Assembly (NCBI GenBank): GCA_038503035.1
Contig: JAVSML010021692.1
Span: 124,001-188,000 of the forward strand
Direction of reading: 5' to 3'
DNA length: 64,000 nt
Source: Crocodylus rhombifer
Taxonomy: Eukaryota > Chordata > Crocodylia > Crocodylidae
Positions 1 through 11,074 of the stretch are shown here, piece after piece. How positions within the stretch are numbered: the stretch's first letter is position 1; each line of letters opens with the position of its first letter. Under the pieces are notes generated by a model, which saw nothing but the letters and a program-made list of their open reading frames with translations, did no database searches and was not told where the DNA came from. Position numbers and translations under genes: made by a program.

Positions 1-929
1 ACACTCAGACACCACTGGCAAGGAATAGGTTAAGCTCAGCTCCCCATTTTTGGCCCCTGATAGATGATGATGTCAGTTAGACTTCTAATAATAAGGAAAC
101 AAATCCCTGTACTGTGGCTAGGGAGAGGGATCTGCGTGGGTACTTGTAGCAAACTCTATGCTGCAGTGGGAAGAGGGACTGGTATTTTGACTCAAATTGA
201 TTTGAAGTCTAATATGTTTTGTATCGATTTGTGTTCATGTCAGGACTACTGCTTTGACTAGGGCTTTCTGCCAAACTTAGTCCAATTAATTTAGCATCTG
301 TTTCCAGTGTTGATATTGTCAGCTCATCTGTAGTCTTCAGAGACCAGACGTGCTTCACATACTTTCCTATAGGTCACAGTTTTCCACTTGTGGAGGGTTT
401 TTTTTATTTTTTATTTTTTTGCTTAACAGCTGGTACCCAACCTCCTTCCTGCAACTGAGAAGCTCTTCCTAAGTGTGGTGAGGCTTGTGGAGTTTTCACC
501 ATGGCACACTCTGAGCCCTTTCTCGGTAACCTGATATTTGAGCAGGGAGCTCAGGTATTCAACACCCCACTGAACCTGACACGTAACATCATCCCCTGCA
601 CATCATGTGGCAATCAAATTTCTCCAAAGCAGCAAAGCTTCCAAGCTAAAAGAGAAGCTGAAGTGACCTGCTCCTCTACAAAAAAACATGTGTCTACACC
701 CATTGTCCAGACAAAAACCTCATCCCAGTCATTGTGACAGATGAAACATTATTAAAAATACAATAGAAGATGTTAATAGAAATGGAAATAAAAGCTGAAT
801 GCTCCTTTAGTCATCTTAACTCTGCCACCCTTGTCCCTTCTATCCTTCATTTACTGGTTGGAGACCTTCAGCATTGGTACATGAAAGAAACAAATTACAA
901 CATCATGGTCCTTCTCAGCATGATTACAA
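1..929. other. Downstream intergenic sequence, unassigned
   Basis: No recognisable gene or RNA. A 78-codon open frame at 501-737 has an ATG in a fair context but no similarity I recognise. A T-rich run lies near 400-420. Confidence 0.4.
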
Positions 930-1177
930 GGATATCTGGCCTGCAGGGCTCCACACAGGTCCAAAATTTGGCAGTGGGGGAGCAGTAGCAGCTAATTGCC
1001 ACTCTCCTGCTGCCAAATTTCTGGACCTATATGGAACCCCGCCAGCTGCTGGTGTGGGGCCAGGTTGAGGCAGCGCAAGGCCCAATACCGCATACTGAAC
1101 CTGCACAGGATATGGCCCACATTCTGGCTGAACACCACTCATTTGGCCCATGGAGCCAAAAGGTTGAGTACCACTAA
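930..1177. repeat. hAT-like MITE fragment
   Basis: GC-richer sequence ending ggttgagtaccact, whose reverse complement resembles the terminal CAGTGGTnCTCAACC of hAT/Charlie-like elements. The same end is seen in the element at 48214-48631. The left terminus was not found, so it is probably truncated. Confidence 0.45.
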
Positions 1178-1337
1178 TTTAGAGAAGCTGTTGAAGCTCT
1201 ATCACTGGAGATTTTTAGGAGCTGGTGAGGAGTATCTGTCAAAAATAGTACAGCTGCTGATTCTGCCTTGTGACAGACATGGTCTAGAGGGCCTCTTGAG
1301 GTCCCTTCCATCCCTATTTTTATGAGTCTATAATTCT
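1178..1337 (+). repeat. CR1 LINE 3' tail
   Basis: Sense-oriented CR1 end: reads through ctatcactggagatttttagg, then the conserved cttgaggtcccttcc block and the terminal tatgagtctataattct tail. Only the last 160 bp are present. Confidence 0.6.
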
Positions 1338-2907
1338 GAACCCTTCAAATTCACACATATGGTTAAGTTCTTATCATGGATGTGGAAATATGGAGAAGAA
1401 ACTCATGTTAATAGACATAATACTCTTTCATTTTGAGGAGTGAAGGTACTGATTTGAGACTTCAGCATTCTTTGGTTATTGACTTGTCTCCGAAGCAGCT
1501 AACAAACTGTTGTTTTAAATGTGCCAAATACCAAAGTGCCTTCAGCACAATTGAGTGGATAAATTTAATTTAGTCAAAGCCAGCTTCTCAAGGGAAAATA
1601 TTTTGCCTCAATATGCAATCAGAAATAATTTAGTTCTAGATTAGGAAATAATGTATTGTGCTTTCCTTGCAAGTTCTACCTAAAAAAATCTGCATTTAAA
1701 CAAATGCTGAATTATTGTTGATTGTTTAGGCAGTCCCTCTGGAGATGTCAGGAGGAATCATAGGCATCTGTTTTATAATCACTTTTCTCTCATATTTCCC
1801 CAGACCTTTTAAGGATCATTCATTCTTTAATCTTGATTAACCCCCATGTGAATATTAGTGACATAGTCCAGCTCTTACATTCACTACTAGTTGCATCACT
1901 GCAAAGGTCTAAAATATCTGATCTATTCCGAACAACATCTCTTGCCTAATTTAAGGACAAGAACAAGTTGCCTGCACTGTGGTGTATGCCTCCATTATTC
2001 TAGGACTTTTGAAACTATGCCTATATTGATACATTACTTGGACATGAAGTGAATATGTCAGATTCCAGGCTATAATATATTTGGAGGTGCAACTCTTTCT
2101 CCTCTGTTGAAGCTGTTGTATTTCATATAAAATAACTAGATATTGAATAAACCAGTAACTGGAAGATAAATCTTTCCATCCTATGTGAGTGCCCTGATCA
2201 CTAGATACTAAGTATTTCTTACGTACTAGAGTATCAGTAGTCACTCTCATCCACACTTTCCCTTTCTCTCTCTTGCTCAATGAACACATATTTATTCCAT
2301 GTGCAACAGTTCAGTTCCTCTATGTACACATCATTTTTTTATTTATTACCCACAACATCCACAGTAATATGAAAGGAATTTTGTTTTCTGGTTGCTAGCA
2401 GGATGACTGCTTTTAGTGCAAATGACCACAGTTGCATGCAAAGAAGGCATTCTGATATGAACATATTTGTTTAAAACTAATTGATTATTGTGCTGTTTAA
2501 AGGCTTTCAGTTCATCAGTTAGGAAGCAGAAACAATATAGTTTAACCTGGCTAGGCTGAACCAGTTTGTAATCAAACATACCTTCCCTCTGGACTGAGAA
2601 AATGCAGGCACATGCCTGCAGTGGCTCAGGCTAGAAGCCAAGGGGTGCTAGAGCAGCCCTCCCTTCCCTTCCACAGTGCTGAGCTGAGGGGGGAGTGTGG
2701 CCAGGCTCCAGCAGTACGCTGGGTTCCCCCCCTGCCCCAGTTCCCATGACCAGTAAAGGAGACAGCAGAGAGTTGATAACACAGCATTTAGCACCCTATC
2801 AAGAAAACAAAAGCCTCGCTCATTAGTTCATGCTCTTCTTAAACAATTTTTTCCAAGGAAGGAACAGAGGGACATTACCAGCTGGCCTGTTGATTAGCTC
2901 CAAAAAG
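1338..2907. other. Intergenic, unassigned AT-rich sequence
   Basis: No coding exon, RNA or recognised repeat found. The short open frames on the minus strand here have no family features. Confidence 0.35.
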
Positions 2908-3363
2908 CCCTAAGTGGACATTGTCCTGTCTGTCGTTGTCTTGTCTGCCTTACACAGACATCGCTCAGCATTATCTAGCATACCATATGCTGGCTATGGT
3001 CCATACTGTGGGAGAGGAGAGGGGGGAAAACCCTGCTTGAGCAGGGAGTGGGGAGAGGAGGGGGTGGGCTGGAAGGGGCGGGGGAAGCCAGGCAGAGACG
3101 TGAAGCCAGCCTGGCTCTGGAGCAGAAAGCCCAGCCCAGGGGGGCTCTGGTTTAAGTTAAAACAGGAAGGGATCTGAGACAGACATTGCATAAACTGATT
3201 TGACCCAAATCAGTTAAGTCTGACACTACATTCAACCAGGTTTATCTCAAACCAGTTTCAGCCATTTTCAGACTGGTTTATGTGCACTGAAAATCTGTTC
3301 TGTTACAGGTTTAAACCAGTTTCTGATCACTTAAACCAGTTTATGTGTAATGTCTGTCCCTAG
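2908..3363. repeat. Possible MITE with repeated AAACCAGTTT motifs
   Basis: The ends look like imperfect inverted repeats (ctaagtggacatt on the left, complement of aatgtctgtccctag on the right). The interior has a GC-rich half and then AAACCAGTTT-like motifs near 3200-3340. No convincing target-site duplication. Confidence 0.35.
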
Positions 3364-3429
3364 CCAACATGTTCAATTATGTTTGTTTGGCAACTTTTGA
3401 ACCATCTAGATCATGGTATATACATGAAA

Positions 3430-3660
3430 GGTCACCCAGACCTTCAATTCATATGCCTGGGCAGGAGTTTTTTGGAGGAGTGGAGGCTGCCTAGAACTTC
3501 CATCCCCCTTTTAGGCCACTGAGACAGAATCCAAGGGCCAGGCTAGGTCCAGATGTTTGGTGCCCCCATGGCTGCATTTGTATAAGCATCCAGGAATTGA
3601 ACCCAAGCCTGCTGTGTAGCAAACAAGGATTGTACCACTGAGCCACAGGGATTCTGTTCA
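3430..3660 (-). repeat. Possible tRNA-derived SINE or tRNA relic
   Basis: On the minus strand, around 3590-3650, a box-A-like TGGCTCAGTGG and a box-B-like GGTTCAATTCC are spaced as in a tRNA. An acceptor stem cannot be formed and the T stem relies on G-T pairs, so it is a tRNA-related repeat rather than a working tRNA gene. Confidence 0.35.
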
Positions 3661-5329
3661 ATTACAAATAGCAGAATAAATCATCAGAAATTAAATGTGA
3701 AGTCTAAACAATTTTTCCAGGTGATTTATTTACAAGAAGGTAATTTAACACTGATAAACAAGGTTGTGTTACTTGCCTTGTGCTACAAGACTCCTGGGCA
3801 GTCCCTATAAAAGCGGCTAGTTAAGACACTTTTATTATGGTTTCAGAGATTGATTAATTACAAAAAAGGATGAGATGAAATCAAGAGACAGCCTGGAAAA
3901 TTGCCACACTTTACACCACTAAATATACTGCAGGCATTTCTGATCATCTGTGTAAGTCAGGACTGTATCAGTGTGTGTCATTCAAACCTTGAGTTAATGT
4001 TCTTGAGCCAGCAGTGGTAATTCTGAATTCTTTTCATTTTGATAGACTGATACAGCACATCACACTTTACTTTTATATGAGTGTATTTAGGACTCACTAG
4101 AAAATCCTTATTAACTTACTTTATGCCTCCCAGGACATCCAGTAATAAAATCGATACATAGACATATCAGCAAGGAAACACCCAAGCCAGATAGCATTTC
4201 TAGGGTCGTGGGCTAGATGGTATGTTGCCTAGAAAATCAACTGCTATATCAGTTGTGTTTATATATGCATGCACACACACATGCACACACACACAAAATA
4301 TGTAGAGACCCCACGTTTCTGTTTCTGTCTCTGCTATAAGACTCTAGCTAACCTGCAACATGCCACTAAAGCTCTTTGGGATTCAGTTTCCCATCAGTCA
4401 AGTACTCTGAGCTCCATAAATAAAAGATTAAATAACTGCAACCTACAGTGACTTGCAATTAAAAGAGCAATATTTACCACACTTCCTACTCTGTGGTTCT
4501 CAGAATATTGCTTTTATTTGCAGTAGTACCTCACAGAGGAGCTGAGTATGTAGGGGCCTCAGGGCCCTGGCCCCCTCAGGAAGAAGGCTGTCATCCAAAA
4601 TGTGTAAAATTTTCCACGTGTCCATCATCTTAGGCCCACCCTTGCAAAAATAAAAGTCTGTGCCTATGGTACCTCAGATACCCTCTAGTTCTTCCCTGAT
4701 CTATCAGACAACAGAATCACCTGGGAAATGAAAACCCCAAATAGATCCTGAGACTCCTGTTCATGTCCAGCACCAGGTATGGCTCCCAGAGCTTTGTTTA
4801 GAAGGTCTAGACTTGCAGTGGTTTCCAGCAGTTGTTGCCTGACTTGAATAAAGTCCTGGCACATAAACAGGATTTCTTTCTTTGGCTGCACTGTGCAATA
4901 AAGAAGATGGTAGCAGCAGAAATAGCAGATTTAACACACAGGTCAGGAACAGGTTTTTTAAAAAAAATTAATTGCCTATAAAATGGAAACAAAACACTGA
5001 TTTATCATTGCTGCCAGTTCATTGCAGCTGAAGGCTAATTTTTAATTATACCTTACATAGTATGGACAAAACACATGGGGAAGCTGTCTGTATTGCTACA
5101 GGAAAACATCACTGATGAGTTCTACTGCATTGACCTACCAACATATTTTTCCACTGTAGCATACAATGTCTCTTCCTTTTCATGATGAGAACTCAAAATT
5201 TGAGCAGTCCTAGAGACTCAAATTTCACCTAATCCAGTATTGTTCCTGCCTAGCACTGTGAATTTTAATTGAATATCACTGAACTGCTGCTATTTTAAAA
5301 ACAATAGCAGAAGTGGGGGCCATAGTAGA
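3661..5329. other. Intergenic, unassigned; short CA repeat
   Basis: Nothing coding recognised. A (CA)n-type stretch lies at about 4267-4296. A 10-N assembly gap follows at 5330-5339. Confidence 0.4.
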
Positions 5330-5339
5330 NNNNNNNNNN
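5330..5339. other. Assembly gap (10 N)
   Basis: Run of ten N immediately before the LINE endonuclease region. Confidence 0.99.
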
Positions 5340-5387
5340 GGCCAGCACTGACAGTACAGTCTGCAAATCTTGAAGGGTTTTCAATAG

Positions 5388-7830
5388 TGAAAAAAGAACT
5401 GCTCGTAAATCTATGTAAGAAAGTCCAGTGCAATGTCTCGTGCTTACATGAGAGACACGGATGGACTCATAATAATCATCCTTCAATAATTGGAATGACT
5501 ATGGCGATTGAAACACCGCACAAGCAATTTGGAAGTGCCATATTTGCTAAAACTGGAATGGCCAAAATTTCTACAGCAAAGACTGAGGAAAACCACATTG
5601 AAGGATCAACCTCAACAGAATCACAATCATTTCAGCCTCCAAACCACCTAACATGGGTTTCACCTTTACACATATACCAGGGATCACTGGGAATAAACCA
5701 TGGGTGATCATTGATGACTTTAACAGCCACAGCACTCAATGGCTACAATGAGATGAATGGGGCTACAAAATGAGCCCCAGTGGGGCTACAATGAGACCAA
5801 TAAAGGTGATGAAGCAGTAAAAGCTTGGTCATATGCATACTAGCTGAGTTTGATTCATGACCCAAAGCTATCTAAATCATTCAACAGCGGCCGCTGGAAA
5901 AAAGGATATAACCCAGACCTTTTATATTCACCAGCAAAACCACTGCTGGGTTGAGTAATAAAATAGTATTAGACCCCATTCTACATTCCCAACATCAACC
6001 AAGTGGCATTCAGATCAAAGCCACAGTAACACCTATGAACAGTGCCATTTTGCTGACGTTTTAACCTTAAAAAGGCAAACTGGAAAGGCTTTTCAGAATA
6101 CTTTCATGACATAGTCAAAGCCATCAAAGCATTGCCTGAGAACTATGACCAATTCATAAAAGTTGTACAGAAATCTGCAAGGCAGAACATTTCATGGGGC
6201 TGTTGCAAGAATTACAACCCAAGCCTTACTCCACAAACCACTGACCCATACGGAGACTACAGACAACAGTATGAACTAGACTCTTTTCCCACAAACACCA
6301 TTGCTACAAGTGAGAAGCTCGTGTTAGCCATTACAGAAGACCACAGGAAATCCGGGCAGACCCAGATTGAGTCAACTGATATGACACGTAATACCCTTGC
6401 CAACCACAGTTCCTGGAAGTTCCTGCAGTTGGTAAAACTGTGGTTGGTATAACCAGAGGATTATGGGAAAAATGGGGTTAGGGACTTGAATGGAGCCCTG
6501 GTCAGGCCAGGGTGTGGGACCATCCAAGCCTGGTGGCAGCAGGAACTACCCACCCATACCCCTGGACAAGTGAGTAAGTGAGGGTACAAGGGGATTGAGG
6601 CCCTGTAGGGAGGGAGCTGGGGGACTGCTGCCCAACTGGGTGATGCTTGGGGGCAGGGGCTGCAGGGCCCCAGTGGGGAGCAGGACAGGGCAGTGGGTGG
6701 CTCATCCAGGGGAGGAAGAGGGCCACTGTGCGCAGGAGGAGCACCGCCAGGGCAGTGCAGAGTGAGCAGTGGTGGGTGAGGAGATTCCCGCGTGGCTTCT
6801 CTGTTCCCTGACACACCAGGTCACGGGGGAAGGAAGTGGGGCACAGTGGCAAGTAGGCCTGCTGCTCCCTGCCATCATGGGTAGAATAGCTCTAATAGCA
6901 AGGCAGCAGTGAGGAGTGGATGTGGAGAACAGAAGCTGAGCCCTGCAGCAGCCTGCCTCTGCCCTGTGCAAATATTGGGGCCCACATACCCCCTCCTTCA
7001 CTCCCCGGTGCCACGCCAGCTCGGGAGGTGCTGCTGGGCTCCAATTGCCCCATGACCCAGCCTGGCCAAGGCCCAATGCACTGTGAATAGGGCCCCGGCT
7101 GGGCCAGGTTGTGGGGCAGTTGGAGTCTGGTGACTCCTCCAGATGCGGTGCAGTACCGGGGAGCCAAGGTGGGGGGGGGGGGGCGTGTGGGCCCCCAATC
7201 TTTGTACAGGGTATGGGCAGGCTGCAGCTGGGCTCAGTCTCTGCTCCCTGCAGCTGCGCCTCACAGCTGCAGCCCTTCCCTCCTCCCCTCCTCTTCCTAC
7301 CCCTTCCCCCTCAGACTCTCCTGCCTGCAGGGGAGAACACTTACACATGCGTGCACACGCTCTGCCTCTCCAATTTTTTTTCCCTCCCTCTGCCTATGAG
7401 TAATCACAGAAAACTGTGGTTATTCAAAATTGTATACCATGGTAGGCAAAAATGGTATACAGAATATTAAACGTGGATACTCAAAACTGTGGTTGGCAAA
7501 ATCTGGGTTTTACAAGACCCTTCTCAGTGACAGAACTGAATGTTGGTACTAACGCACTGAAGATCGGGAAAGCAGCCAGCCTTGAAGACATACTTGCCAA
7601 ACAAATCAAGCAATCTGGACCCCAGACTTGAGAATGGTTCCTTTGCTTATACAACTCTTACACTGCCAAAAAATTCCAAAGATATGGCAACATGCTCAGG
7701 TAATGGCACATGTCCCTTCAATGGGACTGTCACGTCTTCCTCTGAAGCATCTGACACTGGCCACCATTAGAGATGAGAAACGAGCCTTGGTGATGATTCA
7801 TATGGGACCCAAGATTGCCCTGTAATGCCC
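5388..7830 (+). mobile_element. Decayed non-LTR retrotransposon (endonuclease and RT start), interrupted
   Basis: Conceptual translation on the plus strand shows an AP-endonuclease-like region (HERHGW, PHKQFGSAIF, PPNHLTW, then DFNSHSTQW near 5715), a linker (KKANWKGFSEYFHDI, PENYDQF, ESTDMTRNT), and at 7510-7680 the run into reverse transcriptase (KIGKAASLEDILAKQIK). Many stops and frameshifts. The part between 6431 and 7505 is a different, GC-rich insertion. Clade not assigned; the pattern of HERH and GSAIF blocks is common in animal LINEs. Confidence 0.65.
6431..7505. mobile_element. GC-rich element inserted in the LINE
   Basis: Splits the LINE reading between TDMTRNT and VTELNVG. The motif AAAACTGTGGTT occurs near the left edge (6434), and twice near the right edge (7410 and 7483), always in the same direction. 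The interior is made of imperfect repeats such as ctgcagctgggctcag and its reverse complement around 6900-7270, which explains the overlapping long open frames on both strands. No transposase seen. Confidence 0.5.
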
Positions 7831-9859
7831 TTCTGATCCTTTTCTACTAATTCTCCCCCTGCCAAACTATATTATTTTGTTTACATAGGCTCTCCCATTT
7901 ATTCTAGAAATCAATTTTTCTCTTCCCTAAGAGTAATGGTCCTTCTTGCCAGGTCTACTCCAGCTTAGACTGGTCAAGATATATGCCAATAGAATCAGTC
8001 TCTGTCACCTTAGGTTGGTTTTCACTGACTTAGTCTGTTCGTTTGCATATTAGAAACTGATGCCATGCTTCTTCTAAAAGGAAAAAGCCGAACCCCATAT
8101 TTCTACTTTACTTTTTTTCCCTATTTTAAAAATGCCCTACCAGGTTAGAAAAATTAACATCTTCTTCTCTGTAGGATCTGATTTATCACTGCATTTTCTG
8201 CTCTGTGGAAGTTTCAGCTGTTCTACTAACAAACTCAGGTAGACACTGACTGTTGTTCACAGTTCAGTAAGCCTGATCACCTGTAACAGAATAGCAGAGG
8301 TAAAGCAGCCTCCCTATCCCTCACTTGACTATCTATGCACTTACTTTACTGAAGCTGCCAGCAGGAATGCCCACAGAGCTTCTGTATGGGTTCCTCTTGG
8401 TTGGAAATAGCATTTCATTTAGCAGTGTCAGTAGCAACAGCAGGATTCCTTGAAGGAAATGAAAAAAATACATTTTTTTATATAATACACAGGCCTGGAT
8501 GCATTCTTTACCCAAAGCATCTGGGATCACTTTACATGCCAGGCAGAAGGGTAATGGAGTCTCTATTAAATAGTGTGTCTGTTTGTCTAGGAAGGCTATT
8601 AGAGATCTAATCTAACACAGCACATGTTCAGGATGCTAACCTGTACTGGTCTACCTGTGAGATTATTCCTTTGGCAATCCATTTCAAGCAAGTGCTTAAA
8701 ATGGGGCTTGATGATGAAAGAAATACAGATCTATTCTGTACTATACCACCACTTTATCGCCTTCTGCCTGCAATGGGAGCAGGATCACATCCTACTTTCC
8801 TCCCTGGATCCTAACAATTCATTAATCCTTGCAATAAAACAATTTTGTAACGTAAAATCTAAAACTCACTTGTTAACAAAAGAACCCGTCATCATACACC
8901 CCAGCCTCACTCCATCATCTCCTTCAGCATGTTTTCCCACAATACATCAGTCTACCCCCCTATCCAAATTCCAATCCACTCAGTGCTTGGAAGACTAACA
9001 AATCCAGATGCTGTACAAATGCATCCTGGCTGGAGGAGAAGATACACAAATAAACTCCATTCTCCATTTGACTTAATAGAAGAGAGACATCTCTGTCAAT
9101 GGCAGCCTAGGTCAAATACATCTGGACTAAAACTTGTACAAAACATGGAGGAGGCAGTCAAAACAAATTAAAAGCACTGAAAGAAGAGGGCTGTAATCCA
9201 GCTCTTTTTTGGTCCCAATTCTTTGTCAGGGAATAATAATAATAAAAAAATCCTAATGTAATTTCCAGCAGGAGTACACTCCTTTAATGCAATTTGAATT
9301 GGCTGCCTTATTCAGATGCAACATTTCCACTGCTGAACTGGCTTGAGTCCATTCTCTTAACTGTCTCAGTAATTACAAATGCAATCAGAACATACCACCA
9401 GACTTTCGCTCTGGCCTATTAGAACTTGGAGTGATTCCAGTTTTCAATATATAAATGAGAAGAGGAGGCCTAGTTCACAGCAGAGGGCACATTTTTAGGA
9501 TATAACTGAATGCATTAATATATTAGTTTTGGAAGGAGGAAAGAACAAGATACACAAAAAAAGTCTTATTTGGGGCTTCTCCCCCTGTTCCCCCCTCCCC
9601 CTCATTTAAGTCATCTGGTCTGGCTGTGCTCAGCCTGTTTATAACTTACTTAGTCCCTAATGGCCTAAGTAGACATCAGCTATTCAGGATTATTGATAAT
9701 TTTACATTCTCCACTTATCTGCTTCACTTCAGTTTCCTGCCAGCACCTTAAACTGCCTAGAGTGGAGAGTTCAGTAACTTGTTGCTCTGTGTCTTACACA
9801 TAATAGGACAGTTTACAGGGGAATAGACAACAGCTTTTCAGGCTATGACTCAACAAAAC
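7831..9859. other. Intergenic, unassigned
   Basis: No gene recognised. An open frame at 8624-8998 shows no protein-family features. The stretch about 9650-9845 may be a decayed MITE but its ends are unclear. Confidence 0.35.
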
Positions 9860-10128
9860 GTAGCCATCTCCACTGTAAGCATGATGGCATCCTAAGGACA
9901 ACGCAGAGAAAAGCACCTTCAAAACTGAGAGGACCAACTAAACGATGCAGAAAAGATGAGCTGGACTTTATAATTAAGGTCAGAACATAAAGCAGGGAAG
10001 CTGATGGGCATCACCAACAGTCTTTCTTATTGGAAGGACTTGGCTCTGCTGTAAAGACTACTTCTTTAACTCAGGTTTGGGTAACTGCCAACAAATTTGA
10101 ATATGTACAATATTACCTCATGGTGAGA
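9860..10128 (-). pseudogene. Displaced copy of COLQ exon 16 start plus intron 15
   Basis: About 269 bp aligning directly, at roughly 90% by eye, with 19478-19750 (the first 32 bases of exon 16 and about 240 bp of adjoining intron 15), in the same orientation and 9.6 kb away, beyond the gene's last exon. The acceptor (ccttag) is intact, but the reading becomes CHHAYSGDGY: two Arg codons CGT became CAT, as expected from CpG decay, and a conserved Cys became Ser. The copy stops mid-exon, so there is no donor; the frame then runs about 22 codons to a stop. Not a functional exon on present evidence. Confidence 0.85.
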
Positions 10129-10137
10129 GGTAATATT
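10109..10137. repeat. Perfect 11-bp inverted repeat at the duplication junction
   Basis: Arms AATATTACCTC (10109-10119) and GAGGTAATATT (10127-10137) with a 7-nt loop. The left arm belongs to the duplicated COLQ intron sequence. The right arm starts where similarity to 19478-19750 ends and is absent from the parental locus, so the fold-back arose with or after the duplication. Confidence 0.8.
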
Positions 10138-10561
10138 CTGCATATTGCAGAAGGAGCTTGATGCTCAGTTTCTACCATTACTAATTAGAATGCATGCTGC
10201 TTGGACGAACCTCTTTAAGGAGATGCATCACTTGAGAAATACCAGGAGGAAAACAAAGCACGTGCCTACTTCTTGTTTCTTACGGCATGCCCTTCACCAT
10301 AGTAGTATAATGTCTCCGGTAGTACACTGTCAGAGTTAGAGCATTGCACTGCACAGGCTAAATTCTAACTTTCAAATGACTGACTTAAGGCTGCTGTCGA
10401 AGTTTTAGCTGTAATATTGTATGTATGATTTAGGTAGGTACTTTCAGAGACCTCAGTATTGTATTGGGACCCCAATGCATGGTACTATGCTCCTTCAATG
10501 TGCCTCACTTTGGTTACATATAGGCCATATTTAGATGACACTGCTATAGCCTACTCCTTGA

Positions 10562-10811
10562 CAGGGCCAGCCCATCTTATCCTGCAGCTGCAAGCAGCCC
10601 CACAGCCAAGGAGCTGTTGCCCCCTCGCCCCTACTGCCTGCACCATGCTTAAAGGGCTCGATGCAGGCAGGGAGCCCCTTCCTAACCGAGTGGGGGAGGA
10701 GTTCCCAGCTCCACTCCCACCTCAGCTCCAGCAATTTTGATTTTTTGACTGATCAGGGGCATCCAAAACTACATCTTGCAGGGGGCCCCTCAAAATTGTG
10801 GGCCGGCCTTG
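10562..10811. mobile_element. Short GC-rich MITE with terminal inverted repeats
   Basis: Left end cagggccagccc, right end complement caaggccggccc, enclosing 250 bp of GC-rich sequence. Flanking octamers CTCCTTGA and CCTCTTCA agree at 5 of 8 positions, weak support for an 8-bp duplication. Confidence 0.45.
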
Positions 10812-10921
10812 CCTCTTCAGCTTCTACCAACATGGAGGTTAGGTAGGTACTCTTCTTCCACAGCGTTTAAAATATCAAGGAAATGTACACAAAACACACA
10901 GATCTAACTAAAAGGTGATCA

Positions 10922-10927
10922 TTTATT
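10922..10927 (-). promoter_or_regulatory. Candidate poly(A) signal AATAAA
   Basis: Second perfect AATAAA on the minus strand, about 1.8 kb past the stop. The downstream sequence is T-rich in transcript orientation within about 30 nt. Confidence 0.3.
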
Positions 10928-11068
10928 AATTCCTCTGCTTAAAAAAATAAATGATAAAGAAGACTGATCATCTAATCAGTGGGCTGGACTACAAACAATA
11001 TTGGTCTCATCTCACAGCAGCATAAACAATGCAGGTAAGAGATAGCCATAGCAAGTAAATGAACTGCC

Positions 11069-11074
11069 TTTATT
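11069..11074 (-). promoter_or_regulatory. Candidate poly(A) signal AATAAA
   Basis: Perfect AATAAA hexamer on the minus strand about 1.66 kb past the COLQ stop, a plausible 3' UTR length. A hexamer alone is weak evidence. Confidence 0.3.

Noticed and set aside
501..737. 78-codon frame with ATG in good context (MAHSEPFLGN...)
   Set aside because: No family resemblance, no splice partners and no repeat match that I can name; not enough to call a gene.
3590..3655. tRNA-like sequence with box A and box B on the minus strand
   Set aside because: No acceptor stem can be formed; treated as a SINE or tRNA relic.
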